From contig NC_089756.1 of NCBI RefSeq assembly GCF_040412425.1, positions 1,316,998 through 1,380,997 on the forward strand: a stretch of 64,000 nt of DNA, given 5' to 3'. The stretch is from Macrobrachium rosenbergii (taxonomy: Eukaryota > Arthropoda > Malacostraca > Decapoda > Palaemonidae). A model generated the notes under the pieces. The model saw nothing but the letters and a program-made list of their open reading frames with translations, was not told the DNA's origin and did not search any database. Each line of letters opens with the position of its first letter. Position 1 is the first letter of the stretch. Of this stretch, positions 41,243 to 52,028 are shown one piece after another. Both the position numbers and the translations under genes were made by a program.

Positions 41243-43423
41243 TATCGTGTGGGAACAAACAGCTTTTAACTCTAGGTTCTTCCAGTTTGACCAGAACTGG
41301 ATATCATCATATTTAATAGAAAAGCTCCTCTCCCTTCTATCAAGGCATCTCTGAACAAGAGAGGGTCTGGAGACAAGAGGGTTAGGAGAACTCATATCAA
41401 TCCATTGTTTATATTAATCCACCGGCAGAGGATTGAAAGAACTTGCTGTGAACCGGTAGACCCTTCAAGATCTGACTATGTAAACATTTCCATGCTGAGT
41501 GAGTTGCTGAACTGGAAAATGGTGAACAGACAGCTGTTCAAGCAATGATTAGTACTGCAATTACATAGCCGGACACCAAACTCACCTCTGACCAAACTTT
41601 AAAGCAAACAAGCCAGCTGCCCTCTCATAACGGATAACACTTGTAATTGAAAATTATTTATTGCATAATACCAGATCCATCACCAGAGGGGAAAGGAAGA
41701 CAGTGAAAGTCAGATGCGAATAAAGAGTAATATATGTTAATGGTCATAGCAAATTATTGTGCAAATTCTGGGAGCACTGTGAATAGGCACATTAGCTAGA
41801 CACACACGGAAGTAATTTACTCACAAGGTGCAGATGTGAACTTCACCGGTCAAAGAGTATTTTTCTTCTTTTCGTATGGTGTGTCTGGAGTTGCTAGACT
41901 GCAGTAGTAGGGGTATGGCAATTGTAAACTAACAGGATTTGTGTTAAAACAAACAGGTTTATATTCACAATGCAAAAAAAATTTAGTGTTCACAAATTCC
42001 AAAAATAAAAAGGTAGTTTAGAAGAACCCAAAAACTTCGTTTTAAAGATGTATTGCAACCTTCTGCTACACAGGTAGCTAGGCAGAGCAAAAGTAGGGCA
42101 ACTACAGTACCAAATCCTCAAACAGTCAGAATAGGGCCCTTCAGATGTCTAACATGAGATACTAGATCATTGTGCAACTAAAGTTAACACAAGTCCTAAG
42201 GTTAACAATCCTTTGATGAGTAGCTGACTTCAGAACAATACAGATCAGAAGGGGAGCTTCTGACAAGAATTACTTATGGCACTGGATTAAGCCAAGGCTA
42301 TGATGGTCCTTTCAAGCCATGTTGCCAATCACCTCTGCATTTATATACCTGTACTGACAAACCTTACAGGTTCTAGCTCCACATTTTTAAATGTTAATGT
42401 GAAGTCCAAAGGCATGTGAAGTTGATTTGTTTCAGATACAATACTGAGTTGCATAAACAACTTCTGATAAAGCTGAGCAAACTTAACCTGAATCTTGAAA
42501 ATGGAAGGGCATCAGCACATCGGGAACAAAAATAATATTTGTATGAGGGTACATTGGACAGCCACTGAAAAATAGGACAAATATATTACAAAGGAATATG
42601 TTCATTCTGGCCCAGCTTGGTTTAACCCTTTTGTAAAATAGGATTGCATTTAAGGCACCAAGAGAGCGGTAATGCAGCTCCATTCTCTTGCCAGATTTAC
42701 TATGGTATAAATGGTGCAGCTGAACCTGAACCACCCAAAAATTAATTTGAAAACAACAATACCTATACATGTAGAACATTGATAATGAAAATGTCAATAT
42801 CACTTTTATATCATCATCATTTATTCTTTATGTCTTGTTCACTATACAATAGAAGGGTCAATGGAGAACGATCTTGGGTGTGCCTAGGACAGCAGTTGGC
42901 CTTAACCTGGCCTTGATTCTGAAGACAGAATAATACTCTTCAAGGGCATAAACTTCAAATTTCTTCAAATTGTATGTAGGGCTGCCTTCAACCATCCTTT
43001 AATAAGGATATGTCTTGCTTATACTGTACAGTTTTGTATTTCGAAATTTGTAAGACTTTATACAATCATTCCAGTGCCTATAAAATTATTAAGGACATTT
43101 TTTCATCTGTCAGATGATATCGTAAGACTACAGAAGTTTGGATTTTTGTATAACATTCTTTTGGAAGTGAAGTCTCACAGACAACCTTCTTTTCATTAGT
43201 CTGAGAAATGAAAAAAAAATTCTGTCCCAGAAATGACTAATATATATACTGCAAATTTTAAAAAAGTATCAATATTTATCCAAATGAACTATTACTATTC
43301 TCATGACGTAAAGGATAGCTTTAAGTTTATAGCTGTGAGACAAATATGCGTAAGCCTATGGATATTTTATTTTATTCTGCTTTTGGAGAATAATGGATTA
43401 TGTGCCTACAAGTGAACATCCAA
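41243..43423. other. Flanking DNA between DIRS-C and DIRS-D
   Basis: AT-rich, without recognised genes or repeats matching the rest of the window. A 106-codon minus-strand frame at 42483-42803 has no recognisable domain and is not called. It may be host intergenic or intronic DNA. Confidence 0.45.
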
Positions 43424-43426
43424 TTT

Positions 43427-43728
43427 CTGGGCTCGACCTGTGTCACCCAGTGAAATATCCTTTTAGCACATATTTCTAGGTATAAGTATTGCTAAATATA
43501 CCAGAGAAAAAGCTAAACACAATGCCAGGGTTACGACCCCCGGATCGAACGCCATTTATATTATAAATATGGTGTCAGTATACACAAAGGGTGAGTGGTG
43601 CCACTGCCACAGGCCTCCACCCTATAGAGTTCTCCAATCTCAAAACCCCGAAAAGTGAGGAGCTGTTACATACCTCACTCTCTTCGCCCAGCCAACCACC
43701 ACCTCAGCCGCCATCTTGTAAACATTCC
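43427..43728 (+). repeat. DIRS-D inverted terminal repeat, left
   Basis: The reverse complement of 51436-51735, sharing CGGATCGAACGCCATTTATA, CACTGCCACAGGCCTCC and GCCGCCATCTTGTAAACATT. Its outer end CTGGGCTCGACCTGTGTCAC is copied in complement in the ICR. Confidence 0.92.
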
Positions 43729-45784
43729 AAATTAGCACGCTTCCAGACAACACCGTGTTTTTTCTTGGTGCTGTGTTTTCTTGGATTTTCACTAATTCAG
43801 CATGTCATCTCTTCCTGAATTCCCAACTAAGTTGAGTACCATCTCCTTGTGGTTTTTTCTTACAGAGGCATCTTATTTGACCTTTAATATATTGTTTAAC
43901 AGGTAAATAACGCTACGCAGCCGGAAGTGGCTGCGTCGGCCTCTACCATGCTGGACCCTCAGTCTTTGCATGTTTTTAGCATTAAGTTGCTGCTAGTTTT
44001 TATCCATACTCCTTCAATTGGAGTTTTATATATATTTATAGAATCACCATTTCGTTGGTAGGAGGTTGGGAGCCCGTATCATAACTGATCTAGGCTAGAG
44101 ATGGAGGTTTTCCCCCTCCCCTTTTCTGATAATAATTTCTCCCTTTTCCCTGGTCCCCTTCCTCCACCAGCGAGTTGGTACATTCTCCACGATGGTACTG
44201 TTATGCTCATGATCATTTCTGATGTGTACGATGTTGGATGACATGTATATTCTTGGATTAGTTTTATGTGTGATTCGACGTCAGGGTCGGCCATCTTGGG
44301 TATCCCCTGCTTTCCGTATATCGGTTTTGTTTGGCCTTCTCTGTCGCTGAGTCTTTTACGTATTTATAGTATATAATTCTATGTATATATATGTTTTTTA
44401 TATTTCACACATCGTTTGGTTAACTTTTATCTTAGTACTCTTGAAGTCAGACAGTTTTATTCGATTAGGTATTTTCTAGCCTAGCCTACTCGGCCGTACC
44501 GTAATCGGTTTCGGAGAGTTAGGCTGGACAGGTTAGGCTCTTTACACGATGCTTATTCTTCCAAGCTCTCCTGACCAGGCCGTTTTGAGGTTTTGGAGGG
44601 AGATGTTAGGTTGTTGAGGGAGTTCTTTGTTCTCTCTTGGCCCACCTGACCATGCTGTCACGTTTTTGGAAGGTGCGGTTAGGCTAGTGAGGTAGTTGCC
44701 CTTTCCCCCTTTTTAGCCCACCTGACAAGGCCGTGAGGTTTTTGAAGGGTGAGGTTAGAATAGTGAAGGGTCTCCTCTATTCATAGTCTTCCACCTGACC
44801 AGACTGTCGGTTTTGGAGGGTGTGGCTAGGCTTTGCGTGGTCCCCTGTTGCGCCGATTCTGGCCTTCCTGTCCAAGCCAAAAAGCTTTGGGTTTGGAGGG
44901 TGGACTGGGATCGAAGGTTGCACAGATCTTTTCGTGTATGTAGCCTAGTCCTTATTTACCTGATCAGTTAGCTTTTGGCGAGTAACCTAGACATCTCCCT
45001 ACGTGAGGGACGCCGATCGCTTGCGTTCGGCACCCCGTGGGGAGTTTTCTTTCGGCTTCCAGAGGGTGTTCCCCACCCATCTGGCCACTGCTTGCCGAGT
45101 TTCCGCCACTCTGCTAACTTTTCCCCTTATCGGCTGGTGTTTCGTTTGTTCGCTTTCCACAGTGTTAGCTGGAGCATCGAACACAGTCCCAGGGATGCTA
45201 TCATGACTTTCGCTATGTTCAGTCTCCGCCAGGTTAGTCAGATCTCTCGTTGTTATCGTACACGTTACCACTCCGGTGGGTATGGTATTCGGTTAGTTGG
45301 CAGGTTCCCGCCCTGTGCGTTGAGAGTTGAGCCATATGTGAAGACTCCTCTCCGCCTCTTCCGCCGTTACCATAATGTGTGACATAACGAGATTTCCGTG
45401 GCAAATCAGGGCAGAGTACCATAACACCAGCGTATCTTAGAGTACTTATGTTTACATAATTAGTAGTTGACCATTCCGTAGCATAACTTATATCTTTTTC
45501 TGCTGCTGGATTCCTTTCCGGCGGTGTTTTATCATATGATAAACTATTGTAATTTAGGTTAAGGTATCCTATTACCGCCGGACCTACTCCGGCGGGCCTT
45601 AACTCGACGTTACTCATGTATCGTGTATTAATTCTATACTGCCGGATTTAATTCCGGCGGGGTTTTGCCTGATGATAAGCATGTTCCATCACCCATAATT
45701 TAGGTTAAGGTATCCTATCACCGCCGGACCTACTCCGGCGGGCCTTAACTCGACATTACTCATGTATCGTCTTTCCAATTACAG
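43729..45784 (+). other. DIRS-D leader
   Basis: Two kilobases between the left repeat and gag. Repeated words of the type GAGGTTTTGGAGGGTG..GTTAGGCT occur at 44580-44900, loosely periodic at 100-120 bp. A duplicated GC-rich palindromic unit lies at 45497-45775. A good 3' splice site (TTTCCAATTACAG) ends at 45784, immediately before the gag ATG. The leader is therefore probably spliced. Frames of 60-135 codons on both strands here have no recognisable content. Confidence 0.6.
45497..45775. repeat. 146-bp tandem duplication with palindromic core
   Basis: AATTTAGGTTAAGGTATCCT starts at 45551 and 45697. Each unit contains the palindrome CCGCCGGACCTACTCCGGCG and a second CCGGCGG-type motif. It lies directly upstream of the gag splice acceptor. 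Confidence 0.85.
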
Positions 45785-48166
45785 ATGGTACGCTGTCAGG
45801 AGCCTGGGTGCACAGCGGTTCTCCAACAACCCTGTGGCCATGAGGTGTGCCGTTCACACTCCAGATGCTCGGTTCGCGTTGGGGACTTGGTCGTCTGGCA
45901 CCCAGATGGCTGTGAGATTTGCTACGCTCTGTACGAGCTAGTGGTGGATGAGTCGGTGAGCTTTAGAGACCACTAACCTTTAGTCTCCTTTTGCCTTTAA
46001 TGTCTTATATTGACATATACGATAGTTGGAGAATATTTTCAGCAAATCCTTCCCTTTCTTTCAGTCTGACCGTATTATCCGTGACTCTTCGCTGTCGACC
46101 CTGAAGGTCTGGGTCGGCGGGTTTGGGAGGAACGTTGCGTCGGGCAAGCCGTACGTCCTGTCAGAGGAGATATGTAATCTCCTCTACCCCGGAGCCTGGA
46201 TCTCAGCTGCAGTGCCGGCGGAAGTAGCCGCCCCTTTAATTGAACGGATCCGGGAGGAGACGCAACCCTCCCAAGAAGACAACCTGTGCGGAGAGGTGGC
46301 GGCCATCAATATCCACCTCGAACCAATGAGCGTCGATCCAGACCACCAGGTAGAAGGTAAAGTGGTAAGTGAGGCAGGGGGAGAGAGTGTTGGTAGTCCC
46401 CTTTTTGGTTCTCCTTCTTCCTCTTCTTCTTCCTTTCAAGGGTTTCATAAATCAGCTATCCTTGAGGACAGGACGAGGTCTGTTGTCCCCAAGGTGAAAT
46501 CCTTGAAAAAGAAGGACTTACCTAAGTCCTCTAGACCTCAAAGGTCTAATCCGTCAGCTCCCTCAAGGTCGTCACTGGCTCTTAATCCAGTGTCGTCCTC
46601 TAGTAAGGCTACTCCCAAGCCCAAGGGGTCGAGATCCAGGACGTCTAAGGCTGATCCCCCACAGCCTATCTTTGACCCTGAGGCCTTTGCAGAACTTCTG
46701 ATGCAGAAGTTAGATAAGAAGGTTGAGGCCAGGATTCAAGACCTTTCCTCCCAGCTCACTTCGAGCTTACAGACCTCTGGTCAGTCTGTGAAGTCATTGG
46801 CAGAGAGGATGCAGACCCAGGAAAGCTTGCTCTCCGGGTTTATGCGCTCCGGAGTAGCAGGACAATCTTATGTTGTTCCGGATGCCTCCAGACTGCCCCC
46901 CTTTGATAAGGGAAACCCGTGGCGGCTGGCTCTTCATGCTCCTCTTCACAATGATACCCTGACCATCAAGGGCTTGGGAACTCGTCGGTTGGAGGAACTG
47001 GAGTTCTTTCCACCCGACCTAGTGCCTCCCTACCCAGGCTATGCCAGGCTTACAGAGGAAGCCTGGATCAGATCAGACAAGGTCCCGAAGGAGACAGTTA
47101 TCTTCCCCAGGGACCAAGCCCAATCCACCTTGATGCGTGCTCTCACTGAATGGGAGTGCGAAAATACCAAGCTTACCCCCTTTAAGGGGACTTTCACGAT
47201 GTTCTTGGTAGGTGACTCCATCCCTACCCCCTGCACGACTAAGATCGCAGTGCTGACTAATCAGGCAGGAATCGAGGGTAAGCCGCTGCCTCAACTCCGG
47301 GAGACAGATCCCACCTCTCTCGTCTTCCCCGGAGATTCGGAATTTTGGTCGGGAGCTCCGGCCACGTTCACTGATGGGCAAACTCGACCCGAGTGCGCCT
47401 CCACTCTCTTTAGTGAACAGCTTCCCAAGATTCGGAGGCCCTTCTGAAGGTGGAGTTCGAGGCTAGATGCAGGTTGAGTTGCTCCCTGCATTCCATTACT
47501 ATTACGGAGGTGACGGCGGTAACTTACGCTGAAGAACCTCTATTCCAGGTCCTGACCAAATCCCTGTTAGCGGCATTTCAAGCGGACCTGTATGACTTTG
47601 TAGTGGTGAGGCTAAACTGCCGGAAACACATCTTTGCAGACGCCACTATCAGACACGAGCCCAATAGACTCATGAAGAGTTCTATCTGGGGTCCTAACAT
47701 CTTCCCGGAGGATGAGGTCAACAATGTTCTGGCGGAGGCAACCAGAGCAAATCAGAGCCTTCGCTCCCGCTGGGGTCTCCCCTTTAAAAGGAAGGCCACC
47801 CAGTCCGCCGGACCTCAAGCCAGGGATAGGAAAAGGTTCAGGAGGTACAGAAAACCTCAGACCCAAACTGTGCTTCAAGCTGTACCGGTCTCCCAGATCG
47901 GACAGCCTTCAACTTCCAAAGCCCAGCCTCAGCAACAGTTTGTTCTGATGCAGCCGGCTCAGCAAACCCTTGCTCCACCAACCTTCATGACGTCCCCAGC
48001 TTTCAACACTTCGTTTGGAAGCCAAGGGGCGTTTCGAGGCTTTAACAGGCATGCGAGGGGAAGCAGAGCCAGAGCCTCCTTCAGAGGTAGGTCTGCATCA
48101 CGATCTCTTTCACGGGGAAGAGGAGGCCGAGGAGGTAGAGGAAGTAAGCCCTCTTCCGCTCAATGA
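45785..48166 (+). pseudogene. DIRS-D gag-like ORF1, two exons, one frame change
   Basis: Exon 1 (45785-45955, 57 codons) starts at ATG right after a splice acceptor and encodes a Cys/His cluster: RCQEPGC, QPCGHEVC, SHSRC, then WHPDGCEIC. After a 109-bp intron exon 2 (46065 on) continues in the same phase with DRIIRDSSLSTLKVWVGGFG. Its middle is Ser/Pro/Lys-rich (about 46390-46650), then comes a possible coiled-coil (LLMQKLDKKVEARIQDLSSQ), then a globular region. Near 47430 a one-base change moves the frame to SEALLKVEFEARCRLSC, which runs to 48166 and ends in an Arg/Gly/Ser-rich tail (RARASFRGRSASRSLSRGRG) likely to bind RNA. The end overlaps the polymerase frame by about 150 bp. Confidence 0.75.
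45956..46064 (+). other. Probable spliceosomal intron in DIRS-D gag (109 bp)
   Basis: The 5' site is TCG|GTGAGC and the 3' site is CCTTCCCTTTCTTTCAG|TC with a strong pyrimidine tract. The intron contains in-frame stops (TAA at about 45975), and exon 1 ends on a codon boundary. Removal joins exon 1 to the open frame at 46065 without changing phase. Without splicing the Cys-rich exon would be separate from the rest of gag. Confidence 0.7.
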
Positions 48167-48930
48167 GTCTCCTCAGGTGGGCGGGAGGTTACATCTCTTC
48201 CGGGACCATTGGACCTTCAGTCCGTGGGCCCACAGCATAGTTTCAAAGGGTCTGGGATGGAGCTGGAGCAGAGGGCCTCCTCCGCCAGTCAGGTTCCATC
48301 AGTCTCCATCCAAAGCCCTTCTGGACTTTGTAAAAGACCTTCTCCAAAAGAGGGCAATAAAGAGAGTGAGACACCTGAAATTTCAAGGCCGGCTGTTCAG
48401 TGTTCCGAAGAAAGACTCAATCCAGCAAAGAGTAATTCTAGACTTGTCTCGTCTCAATTTATACATTCAATGCGACAAATTTCGCATGCTTACAATCTCG
48501 CAGGTGCGGACCCTACTTCCCCGTGGGGCCGTCACCACCTCTATAGATCTTTCAGACGCTTATTATCACGTCCTGATTGCGAGAAACTTCTCTCCTTACC
48601 TAGGATTCAGACTAGGGAAACAAGCATACTCGTTCAGAGTCATGCCATTCGGGCTCAACATAGTGCCCAGAATTTTCACCAAACTGGCAGAAACAGTAGT
48701 CCAACAACTACGGGCCCAAGGGATTATGTTAGCCGCATACCTGGACGATTGGATAATTTGGGCATCCAACGCCAAGGAATGTCGGAAAGCAACATCCATA
48801 GTGATCAGCTTCCTGGAATCCTTAGGTTTTCAAATAAACAGGAAGAAATCCCGCCTAGTTCCGGAGGCTCAGTTTCAGTGGTTAGGAATCCAATGGGATC
48901 TGGACACACAAACTGTCACTTCCGCCAGCC
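48015..48930 (+). CDS. DIRS-D reverse transcriptase
   Basis: The polymerase frame overlaps the end of gag. After VGGRLHLFRDHWTFSPWAHS (about residues 55-74, a DIRS-type leader), RT shows RLFSVPKKDSIQQRVILDLS (126-145), AVTTSIDLSDAYYHV (first Asp), FRVMPFGLNIVPRIF, and the catalytic LAAYLDDWIIWA (YLDD at residues 242-245, about 48738-48749). The thumb then reads FQWLGIQWDLDTQTV. A one-base change near 48925 shifts the frame, and the remainder lies in the phase that carries RNase H. RT itself is unbroken. Confidence 0.88.
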
Positions 48931-49743
48931 AAAAGGAGGGAAATAGCCAAAGCTACCAGGCAGTTCCTCAAAAACAAAAAAGCCTCTCGTCGTACCCAAG
49001 AAAGTGTCCTGGGTTCTCTTCAGTTCGCGTCAGTAACAGATTTGCTGCTGAAAGCCAAACTGAAGGATATAAACAGAGTATGGCGGAGACGAGCCAACAG
49101 CAGATACAGAGACAAGATGTCTCTAATTCCGCAGGTGTTGAGGAAGAGGCTTCGACCATGGTCAACAGTCAAGAGTTTGTCAAGGTCAGTGCCTCTCCAA
49201 TTTCCCCCTCCATCATTAGTGATCCATACGGATGCTTCCTTGAGCGGGTGGGGAGGATATTCCCAACACAAGAAAGTTCAAGGAACATGGTCAACTATGT
49301 TCCGCCAGTTCCATATCAACATTCTAGAAGCAATGGCAGTATTTCTAACTCTAAAGAAACTACATCCAACCAGGCAGATTCATATCAGACTGGTACTGGA
49401 CAGTGCAGTAGTTGTGCATTGCATAAACAGAGGGGGCTCCAAGTCGAGCCGGATCAATCAGGTAATGATCGCAATTTTCTCTCTGGCAAGGAAACATCGT
49501 TGGCACCTGTCAGCTACTCATCTGACAGGTGTCTGGAATGTCATTGCAGATTCACTATCCAGGACAACTCCGCTGGAGTCGGAATGGTCATTGGACAAAG
49601 CATCATTCGAGTGGATTTGTCGTCAGGTACCAGGTCTCCAGGTGGACCTGTTTGCCACAGAGAGCAACCACAAGCTTCCGTGTTACGTTGCTCCCAATCT
49701 AGACCCTCTAGCTCACTCCACAGATGCGATGTCAATAGACTAG
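48931..49743 (+). CDS. DIRS-D RNase H and start of methyltransferase-like segment
   Basis: Continues the polymerase in the new phase. A helical connection (LLLKAKLKDINRVWRRRANS) is followed by RNase H with SLVIHTDASLSGWGGYS (first Asp), FHINILEAMAVFLTLKKLHP (Glu), IRLVLDSAVVVHCINRGGS (second Asp) and NVIADSLSRT (last Asp). All four acidic residues are present. It then enters LQVDLFATESNHKLPCYVAP, the usual start of the DIRS methyltransferase-like region. A TAG at 49741-49743 interrupts it, in the place of a Trp codon judging from relatives. Confidence 0.85.
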   Translation, partial: KRREIAKATRQFLKNKKASRRTQESVLGSLQFASVTDLLLKAKLKDINRVWRRRANSRYRDKMSLIPQVLRKRLRPWSTVKSLSRSVPLQFPPPSLVIHTDASLSGWGGYSQHKKVQGTWSTMFRQFHINILEAMAVFLTLKKLHPTRQIHIRLVLDSAVVVHCINRGGSKSSRINQVMIAIFSLARKHRWHLSATHLTGVWNVIADSLSRTTPLESEWSLDKASFEWICRQVPGLQVDLFATESNHKLPCYVAPNLDPLAHSTDAMSID

Positions 49744-49998
49744 AACAGGTGGCAAAGGATCTATCTGTTTCCACCAATAAACCTATTGATGAAAGTTTTG
49801 CACAAACTCAGATCATTCAAAGGTCAAGTAGCACTTGTGGCACCCAACTGGCCGAAGAGCAATTGGTTTCCTCTTCTTCTAGAGTTGAAACTCCAGCACA
49901 TACAAATCCCCAGTCCAAGATTGACACAAATAGTACAAACTCGGACTGTGTCAGCTTCCTCAAGAATTCTGAATGCCCTAGCTTTATGGACTTTATGA
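49744..49998 (+). pseudogene. DIRS-D methyltransferase-like C-terminal segment
   Basis: Same phase past the TAG: LFPPINLLMKVLHKLRSFKG and LVAPNWPKSNWFPLLLELKL. The FPP and P-x-W-P-x-x-x-W-F-P words are the conserved end of the region annotated as a DAM-like methyltransferase in DIRS elements. Catalytic function has not been shown for the family as far as I know. A phase change follows as the recombinase begins. Confidence 0.55.
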
Positions 49999-50964
49999 AG
50001 TTTGCAGCTCAGAAAGACACTAACATTGATCCTATTAATACACTGTTCATAGAATCAGACAAGAGGGAATCTACTCTCAGACAATATGACTCAGCAGTTA
50101 AAAAGTTAGCATTATTTCTGAGGGAATCTGAAGCTCAGGAAATGACCACGAACCTTGCAATCTCTTTCTTCAGATCATTATTTGAAAGGACTGGCCTCTA
50201 GTGCTATTACTACAGCAAAATCTGCTTTAAGAAAAATATTTTTACATGGCTTCAATATTAACCTTACAGACTCATATTTTTCGTCAATTCGTAAAGTATG
50301 TGCTCGTCTTAGACCAGCAACCCGTCCCCACACGGTTTCCTGGTTCTTAAATGACCTACTTAAATTAGCATCAGACACTGATAATGAACTATGTTCATAC
50401 TGGAGTCTGTTAAGGAAAACGTTATTTTTAATTAGCCTAGCCTCAGGTGCCAGAATTTATGAACTGTCTGCTCTCTCTAGAGAACCGAACCATGTTGATT
50501 TCCTCCCGTCAGGAGAAGTTCTGTTGTCTCCGGATCTCAAGTTTCTAGCTAAGAATGAAGATCCACAAAATAGATGGTCCCCTTGGAAGGTTATCCCCCT
50601 TCCACAGGATCTGTCCTTATGCCCAGTTAACACTTTAAAAGCTTATTTAAATAGAACTTCTAATATAATGTCTGGCCCTCTTTTTGTTAGGGAAAATGGA
50701 GGAACCATTTCTTTAAAGACCATCAGGCAACAAATACTGTATTTCATAAAGCAAGCAAACCCGGATTCAGTACCTAGGGTACTTGATATTCGAGCAGTGG
50801 CCACCTCCACTAATTATTTCCATAATATGAAATTTGATGACCTTAAAAAGTATACGGGCTGGAAATCACCAACAGTGTTCAAACACCACTATCTTAAATC
50901 TCTAGAGGCTCTTAAATACTCCACAGTGGCTGCAGGAAGTGTTGTTCCTCCTGCCCTAGACTAG
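49975..50964 (+). pseudogene. DIRS-D tyrosine recombinase
   Basis: The N-terminal core-binding part reads in one phase to 50201 (SDKRESTLRQYDSAVKKLAL). The rest reads in another from about 50170 (ASSAITTAKSALRKIFLHGF), implying one frame change. In the catalytic domain the first arginine is in SLASGARIYELSALSR and the second in VLDIRAVATSTNYF. The His that usually precedes this Arg (H-x-x-R, present in DIRS-B and DIRS-C) is Leu here. TGWKSPTVFKHHYLKSLEAL holds the nucleophilic Tyr. It ends at 50964, about 330 bp before the ICR. The His change may lower activity even without the frameshift. Confidence 0.8.
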
Positions 50965-51290
50965 CTTATGTAACCTTAGTTTATCCTGTCCTTTATTCCT
51001 CTCTCGCCTGCCTGCCTCGTGTACTCGCCATGCCTTCTACCTTTAGGTCAGGCCTGCTTCACAGCCTGACTCCTGACCGTTTTGCATATTTTGTTGTACC
51101 CCTTTTTTGTTAGCCTTAAGTGTCTTGGTGTAAATAATTCTGTCTGTGTGCCCTATATTGTTAATCATGTTTTATTATTAATGCTTTGGGTTATTAAAAC
51201 ACTGTAATTTTCTTATAGTTTTATTTAGCTCCATTAAGGTAATTCTTAAAGGGCTCCACCAAGCTTTTGTATGGCTGATTCTCTGTTATA
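50965..51290 (+). other. DIRS-D 3' noncoding
   Basis: AT-rich stretch between the recombinase stop and the ICR, without genes. A possible polyadenylation context (GGTTATTAAAACACTG) occurs near 51190. Confidence 0.5.
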
Positions 51291-51376
51291 ATTTCACTGG
51301 GTGACACAGGTCGAGCCCAGAAAAGGGATTTTGACAAAGGAAAAATCTATTTCTGGGAAGACCTGTGTCCGGTGAC
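51291..51376 (+). other. DIRS-D internal complementary region
   Basis: Bases 51291-51320 are the exact or near-exact complement of the left terminus (43427-43456). Bases 51321-51376 complement the right terminus (51710-51769). Laid together, the two halves show the right end joined to the left end, that is, a circle junction. In the DIRS model this region templates the joining of the ends during circular DNA synthesis. Both ends carry a TTT near the junction, which may be the shared overlap. Confidence 0.88.
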
Positions 51377-51435
51377 CCATCCCTGTATTTCCTTTCCCCC
51401 CTGAGTGACATACCAAGCTTGGGGGTGCTAACCTG

Positions 51436-51769
51436 GGATGTTTACAAGATGGCGGCTGAGGTGGTGGTTGGCTGGGCGAAGAGATTGAGGTATGTAACGG
51501 CTCCTCACTTTTTGGGGTTTTGAGATTGGAGAACTCTATAGGGCGGAGGCCTGTGGCAGTGGCACCACTCACCCTTTGTGTATACCAACACCATATTTAT
51601 AATATAAATGGCGTTCGATCCGGGGGTCGTAACGCTGGCATTGTGTTTAGCTTTTTCTCTGGTATATTTAGCAATACTTATACCTAGAAATATGTGCTAA
51701 AAGGATATTTCACCGGGTGACACAGGTCTTCCCCCAGAAGTAGATTTTTCCTTTGTCAAAATCCCTTTT
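51436..51769 (-). repeat. DIRS-D inverted terminal repeat, right, with extension
   Basis: The partner of the left repeat, extended outward by about 35 bases (from the CTTCCCCCAG region to AAAATCCCTTTT). The extension is absent on the left but present in complement in the ICR, as in the founding DIRS element. Confidence 0.92.
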
Positions 51770-51947
51770 CTTGGTTAGGCTGACTTGCTAGTAATTTTTC
51801 CAGCTTGCCTAACTCAAGCTCAGAGCTAAGTAGCTACCTAGCTTTCAATGTAGACTGACCTGACCTAGTCACTAAATGAAAAAATATGCAGAATTTACTG
51901 ATATTCACATACACATATATATGAAGCAAACCCAAATTATGCTAGTA

Positions 51948-51953
<6 letters not shown>

Positions 51954-52022
<69 letters not shown>
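51954..52022. repeat. (TA)n microsatellite
   Basis: About 34 TA units at the left border of the Penelope-like element. Confidence 0.98.

Positions 52023-52028
<6 letters not shown>

Larger units (their letters stand above)
43424..51769 (+). mobile_element. DIRS-D: structurally complete DIRS retrotransposon with ICR
   Basis: A plus-strand element of about 8.3 kb. Inverted terminal repeats lie at 43427-43728 and 51436-51769; the right one has about 35 extra terminal bases. An internal complementary region (51291-51376) is made of the complement of the left end followed directly by the complement of the right end, which is the defining DIRS architecture. The gene order is leader, gag (two exons), RT, RNase H, methyltransferase-like segment and tyrosine recombinase. 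Lesions are few: one frame change in gag, one after RT, one TAG, and one or two in the recombinase. The lineage is clearly different from DIRS-B and DIRS-C in gag, recombinase and ends. Confidence 0.9.

Noticed and set aside
41555..41580. A further copy of the DIRS-B terminal motif
   Set aside because: Only about ten bases (AATTACATAGC) match; too short to call.
42483..42803. 106-codon minus-strand frame in the DIRS-C/DIRS-D spacer
   Set aside because: No recognisable motif or splice context and AT-rich codon use. Left uncalled, though a host exon cannot be excluded.
44975..45382. 135-codon plus-strand frame and overlapping minus-strand frames in the DIRS-D leader
   Set aside because: No domain; two strands open at once is typical of GC-rich DNA. 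The gag start after the splice acceptor at 45784 explains the element better.
47430..47450. Programmed frameshift within DIRS-D gag
   Set aside because: No slippery heptamer or stop-adjacent structure is evident; a one-base deletion is the simpler reading.
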